64,000 bases of DNA, from contig NZ_LT827010.1 in assembly GCF_900119315.1 (NCBI RefSeq), positions 5,179,001 to 5,243,000 of the forward strand. Direction: 5' to 3'. Each line of letters opens with the position of its first letter. The first letter of the stretch is position 1. Made by a program: the position numbers and the translations under genes. The stretch comes from Actinoplanes sp. SE50/110. GTDB lineage: Bacteria; Actinomycetota; Actinomycetes; Mycobacteriales; Micromonosporaceae. The notes below the pieces were generated by a model, which worked only from the letters and a program-made list of their open reading frames with translations, had not been told where the DNA came from and did not search any database. Of this stretch, positions 43,392 to 51,625 are shown piece after piece.

Positions 43392-43442
43392 TTGCCAGCC
43401 GATGAACACCCCCGACGAAAGCTGCCCGGAGAAGAGGTCCGC

Positions 43443-46400
43443 ATGGACAGAAGACGACTGCTCGGCGCGGTCGGCGTTCTGACGACAATGGCGACGAGTC
43501 TCGTCGCCACGCCGGCCGCGGCCCTCTCCGCCCTGGCCGCGCCGAAGAACCTGACGGTGGCCCGTGCCGCCGACGACGTGCACCAGATCAAGGTCGGCTG
43601 GATACCGGTCACCGGTGCCGACCACTACGCGATCGACATCCTGGCCGGCGACGTGGAGACGGTTCTCGACCTGCCGGCCACGGCGACCGGCTACACGATC
43701 GACGCGCCGAACCCGTGCACCGCGTACAAGGTGCGGATCGGCGCGGTCGACGCGGCCGGCACGGTCGCCAACACCGGCTTCTGGTCGCTGCGGGCGCTGA
43801 CGCCGAGCGCGGTGATGGGCATGGCGCCCACCCGCATCGACGAGGGCACCACCGCGGTGGCCACCTGGCGCGAGCCGGCCTGGACCGGATACACGCCGCT
43901 CACCGGCTACCACTCGGTGTTCACCCGGCTGTCCGACGGCGCCGTGCTGGCCGACCAGACGAGCACCGGCCTGTCGTTCACCTACCCGGGGATCGACCCG
44001 AGCCGGGCCTACACGCTGGCGGTGACCACGGTCAACCAGTACGGCGCCTGCGTGACCGCCAAGTCGCTGCTCGACCGGTTCCGGCCGGCGGACCCGACCG
44101 ACCTGGTCGTGAAGCGGCTCGCGGAGGCTCCGGGCACCGTCTCGGTGAGCTGGACGCCGCCCGCGAACGGTCCCGCGCCGACCTTTTACCAGGTCGGCTA
44201 CGGGATCGACAAGGTCACCAAGACGCTGAAGCTGGACACCTCGGTGACCGCCACCACCCTCGCCCTCGCCACCGACAAGGCCTGGATCGTCGAGGTGAAG
44301 GCCTACAACGACAACGGCGGCAGCAGCGCGGTCAGCGGCTCCGTCCCGGTCTTCGAGGCCTCCGGCAGCCCGCCGGCAACGGACGCGACCTGGCCGTCCA
44401 CCAGCACCGTCGTGGACAACGGACCGGACCGGACCCCGCCGAGCATCACCGCCACGCTGTCCCAGAAGCCGGTGAACGGCTGGTTCCGGACGCCGGTCAC
44501 CATCCAGTTCACCTGCGCCGACGACAGCGGCACGGTCGCCGTCTGTCCGGCGCCGATCCTGGCCAACACCGACGGCCTGGCCCGGCGTTTCGCCGGCACC
44601 GCCAAGGACGCGGCCGGCAACACCACCACCACCACGCTCACCCTCAAGGTCGACCAGAAGGCTCCGTCGATCACCGCCACGGTGCTCGGCACCAAGAACG
44701 CGGCCGGCTGGTACACCACCGCGCCGACCATCCACTACACCTGCGCCGACGAGACCTCGACGATCGCCAGCTGCCCGGCGGACACCGTGGTCAGCGCCGG
44801 CAAGGCGGACCAGAAGATCAGCGGCATCGCGTCCGACAAGGCGGGCAACACCGCGACGGCCACCGTCGTGCTCAGCGTCGACCCGACCACGCCGAAGATC
44901 ACCGCCTCGGTCACCGGCGACGTGTCCCCCGCCGGCTGGTACACCACCGCGCCCACCGTGCACTTCAGCTGCTCCGACGGCACCTCCGGGGTGGTGGCCT
45001 GCCCGGCCGACGTGTCGGTCAGCGCCGACGGCGCCGGCCAGAAGGTCAGCGGCACGGTCACCGACCGGGCCGGCAACACGGCGGCCACCTCGGTCACCGT
45101 GAACGTCGACCAGGCGGCGCCGGGCGTCACCACCACGGTCTCCGGAGCCACCGCCAACGCCGGCGGCTGGTACCGGACCGCACCCACGGTGCACTTCACC
45201 TGCACCGACGAGACTTCCGGGGTCGCCACCTGCCCGGCTGACAGCACGGCAGCCGCCGACGGCGCCGGACAGGTCCTGGCGGGCACCGCCACCGACCGGG
45301 CCGGCAACACCGGCAGCGGCTCGGTCATCGTGAACGTGGACGGGACCGCACCCACCATCTCGGCCGCCGTGCTCGGCGCCACCGCCAACGCCGGCGGCTG
45401 GTACCACGACGCCCCGACCGTCCACTTCACCTGCACCGACACCGGATCCGGCGTGGCGTCCTGCCCGGCCGACATCCCGGTCGGCACCGACGGCGCGGGT
45501 CAGGTCGTCACCGGGACCGCGCTGGACGCGGCCGGCAACACGGCGGCCACCTCGGTCACGGTCAACGTCGACCGCACCGCGCCGGCCATCACCGCCACCG
45601 TGCTCGGCGCCACCGCCAACGCCGGCGGCTGGTACCACGACGCCCCCACCATCCACTACACCTGCACCGACACCGGATCCGGCATCGCGTCCTGCCCGGC
45701 CGACACCCCGCTGACCGAGGACGGCACCGCCCGCACCCTCACCGGCACGGCCACCGACCTGGCCGGAAACAGCGCCACCGTCACCACCACGGTCAGCCTC
45801 GACCGGGTGGCGCCGAGTATCGGCACCACGATCAGCGGCGGCACGGCGAACACCAACGGGTGGTACAACACCGCCCCGACGATCACGTTCACCTGCGCCG
45901 ACGACCGCTCCGGCGTCGCCGCCTGCGGCACCGGCACCACGGTCGGCACCGACGGCGCCGGACAGAAGGTGACCGGCACGGTCACCGACCGGGCCGGGAA
46001 CACCGCGAGCACCGGTACCACGGTGAACCTGGACCGGGTCGCGCCGCAGATCACCGCCACGGTGACCGGCAGCGCGAACCGGGCCGGCTGGTACACGGCC
46101 GCCCCGACGGTGAAGTTCACCTGCACCGACGACCGCTCCGGCGTGGTCACCTGCCCCGCCGACCAGGTGGTCACCGACGGCGCCGCCCAGAAGATCGCCG
46201 GCACCGTCGCCGACCGGGCCGGGAACACCGCGAGCACCGGCACCACGCTCAACGTCGACCGTCAGGCCCCGGTCGTCACCATCGCCGGCGCGACCAACGG
46301 CGCGGTCTACGGCCCGGACGCCGCGCCGGTGGTCACCTGCGTCACCGCGGACGCGGTGTCCGGTGTCGCCGGCAAGGCCACCCTGTCCGACTACGAGAGC

Positions 46401-46703
46401 TACGGCAAGCACACGGTGATCTGCTCCGGTGCCGTCGACAAGGCGGGCAACGCGGCCCCCGCGGTCCAGCTGACCTACAGCGTCAAGCCGACGATCGAGT
46501 GGCTGATCGCGCTGACCCACAAGGATCTGCCCCGCGCATCGGCGGTCACGCTCAAGCAGCTGGACGCCGACCTGATGGGACACCGCTGGACGGCGTACAC
46601 GGCTCGGGTGACGGCGCTGTCGCTGGGCGCGAAGCCGGAGTTGACGGTGGCCGACGCGACGACGCTGGTCTACTGGGCGGTGATGCTGCCGTTGTACTAC
46701 TGA
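43443..46703 (+). CDS. Large secreted fibronectin-III/Ig-repeat protein
   Basis: 1086 residues. Signal peptide with twin Arg (MDRRRLLGAVGVL, cleavage near ALA-AP), about three FN3-like domains (residues 38-325, motifs APKNLTVARAADD, DLVVKRLAEAPGTVSVSW), then eight ~80-90-residue Ig-like units each opening with GWYxxAPTV and carrying a conserved Cys pair (FTCxDxxSGVxxCPAD; SGTATDRAGNTA), a ninth shorter unit, and a C-terminal domain (WLIALTHKDLPRASAVTLKQL) without anchor. Surface or matrix adhesion role is likely. AGAAGAGG lies 5-6 nt before ATG. A TTGAGG box is upstream and a hairpin downstream. Confidence 0.8.
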   Translation: MDRRRLLGAVGVLTTMATSLVATPAAALSALAAPKNLTVARAADDVHQIKVGWIPVTGADHYAIDILAGDVETVLDLPATATGYTIDAPNPCTAYKVRIGAVDAAGTVANTGFWSLRALTPSAVMGMAPTRIDEGTTAVATWREPAWTGYTPLTGYHSVFTRLSDGAVLADQTSTGLSFTYPGIDPSRAYTLAVTTVNQYGACVTAKSLLDRFRPADPTDLVVKRLAEAPGTVSVSWTPPANGPAPTFYQVGYGIDKVTKTLKLDTSVTATTLALATDKAWIVEVKAYNDNGGSSAVSGSVPVFEASGSPPATDATWPSTSTVVDNGPDRTPPSITATLSQKPVNGWFRTPVTIQFTCADDSGTVAVCPAPILANTDGLARRFAGTAKDAAGNTTTTTLTLKVDQKAPSITATVLGTKNAAGWYTTAPTIHYTCADETSTIASCPADTVVSAGKADQKISGIASDKAGNTATATVVLSVDPTTPKITASVTGDVSPAGWYTTAPTVHFSCSDGTSGVVACPADVSVSADGAGQKVSGTVTDRAGNTAATSVTVNVDQAAPGVTTTVSGATANAGGWYRTAPTVHFTCTDETSGVATCPADSTAAADGAGQVLAGTATDRAGNTGSGSVIVNVDGTAPTISAAVLGATANAGGWYHDAPTVHFTCTDTGSGVASCPADIPVGTDGAGQVVTGTALDAAGNTAATSVTVNVDRTAPAITATVLGATANAGGWYHDAPTIHYTCTDTGSGIASCPADTPLTEDGTARTLTGTATDLAGNSATVTTTVSLDRVAPSIGTTISGGTANTNGWYNTAPTITFTCADDRSGVAACGTGTTVGTDGAGQKVTGTVTDRAGNTASTGTTVNLDRVAPQITATVTGSANRAGWYTAAPTVKFTCTDDRSGVVTCPADQVVTDGAAQKIAGTVADRAGNTASTGTTLNVDRQAPVVTIAGATNGAVYGPDAAPVVTCVTADAVSGVAGKATLSDYESYGKHTVICSGAVDKAGNAAPAVQLTYSVKPTIEWLIALTHKDLPRASAVTLKQLDADLMGHRWTAYTARVTALSLGAKPELTVADATTLVYWAVMLPLYY
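44430..46260 (+). repeat. Tandem ~240-260-bp Ig-unit repeats
   Basis: Eight units with closely related DNA, for example GGCGGCTGGTACCACGAC twice (45392 and 45622 areas) and GACCGGGCCGGCAACAC several times. Units five and six are nearly identical over 150 bp. Confidence 0.75.
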
Positions 46704-46720
46704 TCCACTGATGCGGCTGA

Positions 46721-46753
46721 GATGGGCCGGGGCTCGCGGAGTCCCGGCCCATC
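46721..46753 (+). terminator. Hairpin after the Ig-repeat gene
   Basis: GATGGGCCGGG (46721-46731) is exactly mirrored by CCCGGCCCATC (46743-46753) across an 11-nt loop. Confidence 0.8.
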
Positions 46754-46802
46754 GTCGTCGTACCCGCCCGGCCACGCCGGACCAGCACCCATACTGGGGC
46801 TC

Positions 46803-47663
46803 ATGACCCGAACCCCCGCGCTGTCGGTGGTCGTGCCGGCCTTCAACAGCGCCGCCCTGTTGCGGGAGTTCCTGACGTCGTTCCTCGGCTCGACGTACCG
46901 GGACTTCGAGATCATCGTGAACGACGACGTCCGGTCGGCCGACGAGACGCCCCGGGTGGTCGCCGAGTTCCGCGACCGCGGACTGGACGTCCGCTATCTC
47001 AAGGAGAACCGGTCGATGGCGCAGGGCCGCCGGCGCGGCGCGGCCGAGGCGACCGGCGAGGTGCTGCTCCACCTGGACACCGACATGATGATCACACCCG
47101 GCCTGCTCGGCGAGTGCGCCGACCTGCTGGCCGGTTCCTACGACGCCGTGGTGATCCCGGAGGAGTCGTTCGGCACCACGTTCTGGGCACGCTGCAAGTG
47201 GCTGGAGAAGAAGTGCTACGACGGCGTCGCGCAGATCGAGTCGCTGCGCTGCCTGCGCCGCGACGTCTACGACAAGCTGGGCGGGCACGACGAGCGGATG
47301 GTCTTCTCCGAGGACAAGGATCTCGACCTGCGGGTACGCGCGGCCGGCTGCCGGGTCGGCCGCACCCGCAACTTCCTCTACCACAACGAGGGCGACCTGC
47401 GGCTGTCCCGCACGCTGCGCAAGAAACTCGGGTACGCGGCGACCGCCGACGTGTTCGCGCGCGTGCATCCGGAGGCGTTCCGGTGGCAGGCCAACATCCT
47501 GCACCGGTTGGCTCTCTACCTGCGCAACGCCCGCTATCTGCGGACCCACCCGCTGCTGTACGGCGGGATGTGGCTGATGAAGATCAGCGAGTTCGCCTTC
47601 GGCGCGATCGGCCACCTCCGCGGCCGGGCGCTCGCCACGGTCCGCCCGGCGGTCCGCGCGTGA
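46803..47663 (+). CDS. Glycosyltransferase family 2
   Basis: 286 residues: ALSVVVPAFNSAALLREFLTSFLGSTYRDFEIIVNDD (in part), DTDMMITPG (DxD metal motif), EDKDLDLRVRAAG (catalytic ED). C-terminal helices (LHRLALYLRNARYL) look membrane-associated. Inverting transferase of surface glycans. CATACT is 7 nt before ATG 46803: leaderless. Its stop overlaps the next GTG (GTGA), so the two transferases form an operon. Confidence 0.88.
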   Translation: MTRTPALSVVVPAFNSAALLREFLTSFLGSTYRDFEIIVNDDVRSADETPRVVAEFRDRGLDVRYLKENRSMAQGRRRGAAEATGEVLLHLDTDMMITPGLLGECADLLAGSYDAVVIPEESFGTTFWARCKWLEKKCYDGVAQIESLRCLRRDVYDKLGGHDERMVFSEDKDLDLRVRAAGCRVGRTRNFLYHNEGDLRLSRTLRKKLGYAATADVFARVHPEAFRWQANILHRLALYLRNARYLRTHPLLYGGMWLMKISEFAFGAIGHLRGRALATVRPAVRA

Positions 47664-48823
47664 CCCGGGTCGCCCACGTCATCGCCGAGTTCTCGGCCCG
47701 CGAGGCGATGGGGCGTACCGTGACCGAGACCGTGCGGCGGGTGCCCGGCGAGCATCACCTGATCACCACGCACGTCGTCGACGGCGCCGAGGTCTTCGCC
47801 GGCGCGCACGAGCTCGGCGGCCCGCTGGAGACGTTCCCGCTGGGCCGGTCCGCCCCGCTGAGCGCCGCGCTCGCCGGGATCCGCCCCGATCTGGTGCACC
47901 TACACGCCGGCGCGCTGGGGCCACTGATGGCCCTGCACCCGGCGCTGCGGCCGTACCCGAAGGTGCTGACGGTCTACGCCTGGCCGACGCTGCCCGGCCC
48001 GGTCGCCTGGCGCCGCAGCGGCCTGGCCGAGATGTGGTCGTCGAATGTGCTACGGCCACGGGTGGCGCTCACCACCGTGCTGCCGGTGCCGCTGGCGGCC
48101 GCGGCCCTGCGCCGGGCCGGCGTGACGACCGTGCTGACTCCCGACCCGCGGGTGGCCGACCGCCTGGGCCGGCCCGGCGGCCCGGCGATCGTCCGCTACG
48201 CGTGTGGCGCTCCGGACGACGACCGCCGGGCCCGCTTCGACCCGGACCACCCGGTGATCGTCTTCGCCGGCCGCGCCGAGACGGTCCGCGGCCTGGACAC
48301 CCTGCTCGACGCGTTCCGGGCGGTGCGCGCCGAGGTGCCGGGCGTGCGGCTGCGGCTGCTGCTCATCCCGCGGCCCGAACTCCCCGCCATCCTGGCCCGG
48401 GCCGGAGCCGCCGGGGACGCGATCGACGTGGTCACCGACCCGGTGCCGGACCTGCTCGGCGAGTTCGCCGCGGCGCAGGCCGGCGCGTGGCCGTTCAAGT
48501 TCGACTACACCACCTCGCCGCCGGCGATGGCCCTGGTCGAGGCGATGGCGGTGGGCCTGCCCGTGGTCGGCACCGACGTCGCCTGCGTCCGGGCGGTCCT
48601 CGAACCCGGCGTCAACGGCCTGTCGGTGCCCCCGGCCGACCCGCGCGCGCTGGCCCGGGCCCTGATCCGGTTGCTCACCGACGAGCCGGCGTGGCAGCGG
48701 TACGCCCGGGCCGGGCGCGCGTCGGCGCGCGACCACATGGGCTGGGACCGGGCGACGGCGCTGACGGCCGACGCCTACCGGTCGGTCCTCGGCGGTCTTG
48801 CCGACCGGCTGACCTCGGGATGA
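47660..48823 (+). CDS. Glycosyltransferase family 4
   Basis: 387 residues, GT-B fold. N-terminal TRVAHVIAEFSAREAMGRTVTETVRR, DLVHLHAGALG; C-terminal VIVFAGRAETVRGLDTLLDAFRAV and PPAMALVEAMAVGLPVVGTDVACVRAVLEPG (donor-binding E-x7 motif VEAMAVGLPVV). GTG start, coupled to the GT2 gene. The TTGAGG box of the next gene begins inside the last codons. Confidence 0.88.
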   Translation: MTRVAHVIAEFSAREAMGRTVTETVRRVPGEHHLITTHVVDGAEVFAGAHELGGPLETFPLGRSAPLSAALAGIRPDLVHLHAGALGPLMALHPALRPYPKVLTVYAWPTLPGPVAWRRSGLAEMWSSNVLRPRVALTTVLPVPLAAAALRRAGVTTVLTPDPRVADRLGRPGGPAIVRYACGAPDDDRRARFDPDHPVIVFAGRAETVRGLDTLLDAFRAVRAEVPGVRLRLLLIPRPELPAILARAGAAGDAIDVVTDPVPDLLGEFAAAQAGAWPFKFDYTTSPPAMALVEAMAVGLPVVGTDVACVRAVLEPGVNGLSVPPADPRALARALIRLLTDEPAWQRYARAGRASARDHMGWDRATALTADAYRSVLGGLADRLTSG

Positions 48824-48836
48824 GCTGTGCTTGAGG
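48820..48836 (+). promoter_or_regulatory. ATGAGC-N5-TTGAGG box
   Basis: ATGAGC (48820-48825) and TTGAGG (48831-48836), 11 bp apart, 21 nt before ATG 48858. The first half overlaps the stop codon of the preceding gene. Confidence 0.5.
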
Positions 48837-48857
48837 TACGACCGCCATGCTCAGTGC

Positions 48858-49268
48858 ATGCCGACCTCGCAGCTCACCGCCCCCGCCGCCACGCTCCGCC
48901 CGGCCGCCGCCGTCGTACCGGGCCCCGGCCGCGGCGCCGTCGACCTGACCCTGGTGCTGCCGCTCTCCGGGCCCGCCGCCACCCTGCGCTACCTGATCGA
49001 GCGCCTGGCCGAGGCGCTCTACGCCCAGTGCATCAGCTTCGAGCTGGTCGCGGTGGCCGACACCGATGTCGCCGAGCTCAGCGACCTGCCGCTGGCCCGT
49101 ACCGTGCACGCCGCCCGGCTGGACCGGGAGGCGTCGTGGCAGGCCGGCGTCTCGGCCGCGGAGGGCCGGTGGATCGGTTTCCTGGACGTCGCCGACTGTG
49201 CCGAGCTCGACGCGTACGGCTTCATCGAGCTCCTGCACCAGGCCCGGGAGAGTGCCGTTTCCGCCTGA
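48858..49268 (+). CDS. Degenerate GT2-like protein (glycosyltransferase N-half)
   Basis: 136 residues. The fold of a GT2 N-terminal half is visible: VDLTLVLPLSGPAATLRYLIERL, FELVAVADTDV, ARLDREASWQAGVSAAEGRWIGFLDVADCAELDAYG (in part). It resembles the first half of the transferase at 30818, including the Pro/Ala-rich leader, but the N-D-G-S and D-A-D motifs are changed to A-D-T-D and D-V-A-D, and the acceptor half is missing. Probably not an enzyme; a regulatory or binding role, or a decayed gene. It has its own TTGAGG promoter box. Confidence 0.65.
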   Translation: MPTSQLTAPAATLRPAAAVVPGPGRGAVDLTLVLPLSGPAATLRYLIERLAEALYAQCISFELVAVADTDVAELSDLPLARTVHAARLDREASWQAGVSAAEGRWIGFLDVADCAELDAYGFIELLHQARESAVSA

Positions 49269-49349
49269 GAGATGTCCCGTCCGGCCTTGGATTCCGGCCG
49301 GCGCGGCCGATCAGAGGTCAGTAACGATCCACCCGTCACCGGAGGTGCC

Positions 49350-50039
49350 GTGTCCAAGCCACGTGCGCTCGTCGTCGAGGACTCGCCCGAGTTCATGATG
49401 ATCTGCCGTCACCTGCTGGAGAAGGAGGGCTTCGAGGTCCTCGCCGCCGGTGACGGTGCGGAGGCGGTGGAGCGCGCCCAGAAGCAGCGGCCCGACATCG
49501 CCATCCTCGACCTGGGCCTGCCGGACGTCGACGGCATCGAGGTGTGCCGCCAGATCCGCCAGTTCACCGACGCCTACATCATCATGGTCACCGGGCGCAC
49601 CGACGAGGTGGACAAGGTGGTCGGGCTCTCGGTGGGCGCCGACGACTATGTCACCAAGCCGTTCTCGCCGCGCGAGCTCGCGGCCCGCATCCAGGCGATG
49701 CGGCGCCGGCCGCGCGCCACCACCCAGGCCCGGCGCGAGGCGGTCCGGGAATACGGCGAGCTGCGGATCGACCTCGAGGTGCGGGAGGTGTCCCGGGCCG
49801 GCGAGGTGCTCGAGCTGACCAAGATCGAATTCGACCTGCTGGACCTGCTGTCCTCCGCGCCGCGCCGTACCTTCACCCGCCGCAAGCTGCTCGAGGACGT
49901 CTGGGGCGACAACTTCTTCGGCGACGACCACATCATCGACGTGCACGTCGGTAACCTGCGCCGCAAGCTCGGCGAGTCGGCCTCGGCGCCGCGGCACATC
50001 CGTACGCTGCGCGGCGTCGGCTACCGCTTCGAGCCCTGA
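49350..50039 (+). CDS. OmpR-family response regulator
   Basis: 229 residues from GTG 49350, with GGAGG 4 nt upstream. Receiver: acidic pair in VVEDSPEF (Glu10, Asp11), phospho-Asp54 in ILDLGLPDVDG, Thr81 region MVTGRTDEVDK, Lys103 in YVTKPFSP. C-terminal winged helix: LTKIEFDLLDLLSSAPRRTFTRRKLLEDVWGD and NLRRKLGE, GVGYRF. Binds direct repeats as a dimer in its family. No kinase is directly coupled. It is the best candidate to bind the TTGAGG-N5-TTGAGG boxes, from family habit (11-bp direct repeats) only. Confidence 0.92.
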   Translation: MSKPRALVVEDSPEFMMICRHLLEKEGFEVLAAGDGAEAVERAQKQRPDIAILDLGLPDVDGIEVCRQIRQFTDAYIIMVTGRTDEVDKVVGLSVGADDYVTKPFSPRELAARIQAMRRRPRATTQARREAVREYGELRIDLEVREVSRAGEVLELTKIEFDLLDLLSSAPRRTFTRRKLLEDVWGDNFFGDDHIIDVHVGNLRRKLGESASAPRHIRTLRGVGYRFEP

Positions 50040-50046
50040 CCGCCGC

Positions 50047-51546
50047 TCACCGGCGTCGCCGCCGGGGCGCGTGGGCCGCCTCGATCACCGCGGCGACCAG
50101 GGCGGCCAGGCCGGCGCCCGGTTCGCCGGAGGTGTCCACCACCAGCTCGGCGCGGCGGGCCGGCCGTTCGGCGAGCAGCCGGCGGAACCGCTCCTGCTGC
50201 GCGCGCTGCTCGTCCAGGCGACGCTCCGGCTTGCGGCGGTGGATCACCTCAGCCGGCGCGTCCGGCAGCACCAGCAGGTCGGGCGCGGGCAGCATCCGCT
50301 CGGCCAGCCGGGCCGCCGCCGAGCCCGGCCACGGGGAGTCCCGCAGGTCGTACACCCAGCGATCGGCGATCACGACCTGCCGCCGGGCGAGCGCCGGCGC
50401 GACCGTGCGCAGGTACCGCCAGCCGTACTCCCCCGCGTAGAACCAGGCCGCCATCCGCCGCAACCGGGCGTGATCGAGCGGCCCGGCCGTCGTCCGCTCG
50501 GCCGTCATCGGCTCGGCCGTCGTCCGCTCGGCCGTCGTCCGCTCGGCCGTCGTCCGCTCGGCCGTCGTCCGCTCGGCCGTCGTCCGCTCGGCCGTCGTCC
50601 GCGGAGTGCCTCGATCCTGCGGAGCGGTCCCCGTCTGCGGCGCTGTGGAGCCGACGCCGAGCAGACGCCGGGCGAGGGCCACTCCGGGCAGGTTGCCGCG
50701 GGCCATCCCGAAATACGCCGTGGCTGTGGCGAACCCGTGGTCCCGCAGTCGTTCGTGCAGCGCCCCGGCGACCGTCGACTTGCCGGACCCGTCGGTACCG
50801 ACCAGGGCGACCACCACCCCGCGCGTGCGCAGACCCAGCGGCCCGGCGGACCGGCCGGCCGGCAGCACGCCGTGCCGCTGCGCCCAGGTGGCACCGATGG
50901 TCCCCGGCCCGAGACTGCGGGCGGCCAGGCGCAGCCGGGCCCGGCGCGGCAGGCCCGGATCGGGTCGGGCACCCCGCAGGGCCGCGATCAGATCCGCCGT
51001 AACCCGGGCGCCGAGCTGCCGGGTCAGCCGTCCGGCCAGCGCCGACAGGTGCGCCGCGTCCGCCTCGGCCCAGGCTCCCCGAGCCTCGGCGAGCCGGCCG
51101 ACCTCCGGGATCCGGCCCCGCAGAACCGGGCGGACCAGCAGATCGGCGACGGCGGCCGCGCCGGTCAGCCGGCAACTGCCCGGATCGTGGGTCACCTCGG
51201 CCGCCGGGACCAGCAGAACCGGCCCGACACGCAGGTCACCGTGGGTCACGTCGACGATCGCGGGTCCGCTGCCGGTCAGCACCGCGAGGCTGGTGTGGCG
51301 CAGCCGGCGCGGGTCCGCCGGCGCGGCGATCACCGCGCAGGGGTACCGGCTCATCAGCGCGGCCACCGGGCCGGGCCCGGCGCACCAGACGTCGAGATCG
51401 CTCGGCCCGGTGCCGGCACACCAGCGCTGCGGCGCACCGGTCGCGCCCTGCCACGCCCACGGCAGGCCGGCGTCGGTGAGGACCGCGGTCAGGGTGTCCA
51501 GCACGTCCGCCCGGCTCGGCAACGGGGTCAGCAACTTATCGGTCAT
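50047..51546 (-). CDS. Nucleotidyltransferase-like and thymidylate-kinase-like fusion
   Basis: 499 residues. The first ~230 residues look like a nucleotidyltransferase domain (WAWQGATGAP, GTGPSDLDVWCAGPG: the DLD acidic pair) and the C-terminal half is a P-loop kinase: GVVVALVGTDGSGKSTVAGALHERL (P-loop near residue 250, in part), VVIADRWVYDLRDSPWPGS (DR-x5 magnesium region) and LPDAPAEVIHRRKPER (lid). Between them sits (TAERT)n, a tandem pentapeptide. Related to P-loop kinases of sugar-polymer loci; substrate unknown. ATG 51546 has TAATCG 6 nt upstream. Divergent from the flippase. Confidence 0.75.
   Translation of the reverse strand: MTDKLLTPLPSRADVLDTLTAVLTDAGLPWAWQGATGAPQRWCAGTGPSDLDVWCAGPGPVAALMSRYPCAVIAAPADPRRLRHTSLAVLTGSGPAIVDVTHGDLRVGPVLLVPAAEVTHDPGSCRLTGAAAVADLLVRPVLRGRIPEVGRLAEARGAWAEADAAHLSALAGRLTRQLGARVTADLIAALRGARPDPGLPRRARLRLAARSLGPGTIGATWAQRHGVLPAGRSAGPLGLRTRGVVVALVGTDGSGKSTVAGALHERLRDHGFATATAYFGMARGNLPGVALARRLLGVGSTAPQTGTAPQDRGTPRTTAERTTAERTTAERTTAERTTAERTTAEPMTAERTTAGPLDHARLRRMAAWFYAGEYGWRYLRTVAPALARRQVVIADRWVYDLRDSPWPGSAAARLAERMLPAPDLLVLPDAPAEVIHRRKPERRLDEQRAQQERFRRLLAERPARRAELVVDTSGEPGAGLAALVAAVIEAAHAPRRRRR
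50491..50602 (-). repeat. 15-bp minisatellite coding for TAERT
   Basis: The unit CGTCCGCTCGGCCGT repeats without gaps from 50491, seven full units and a partial one, one unit carrying CATCGG. All in frame. A slippage-prone array inside a kinase gene; copy number is likely to vary among isolates. Confidence 0.9.
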
Positions 51547-51625
51547 TTGTCACGATTATTCCGGCCGACACGAGAACATGAGCGACTTTCGGCAGCATCG
51601 CCGCTGACCCGCCGATAGGTACGCC

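Noticed and set aside
43296..47615. 1439-residue minus-strand frame
   Set aside because: Antisense of the Ig-repeat gene and its neighbours; its GAGxxH-type repeats mirror the Ig-unit repeats.
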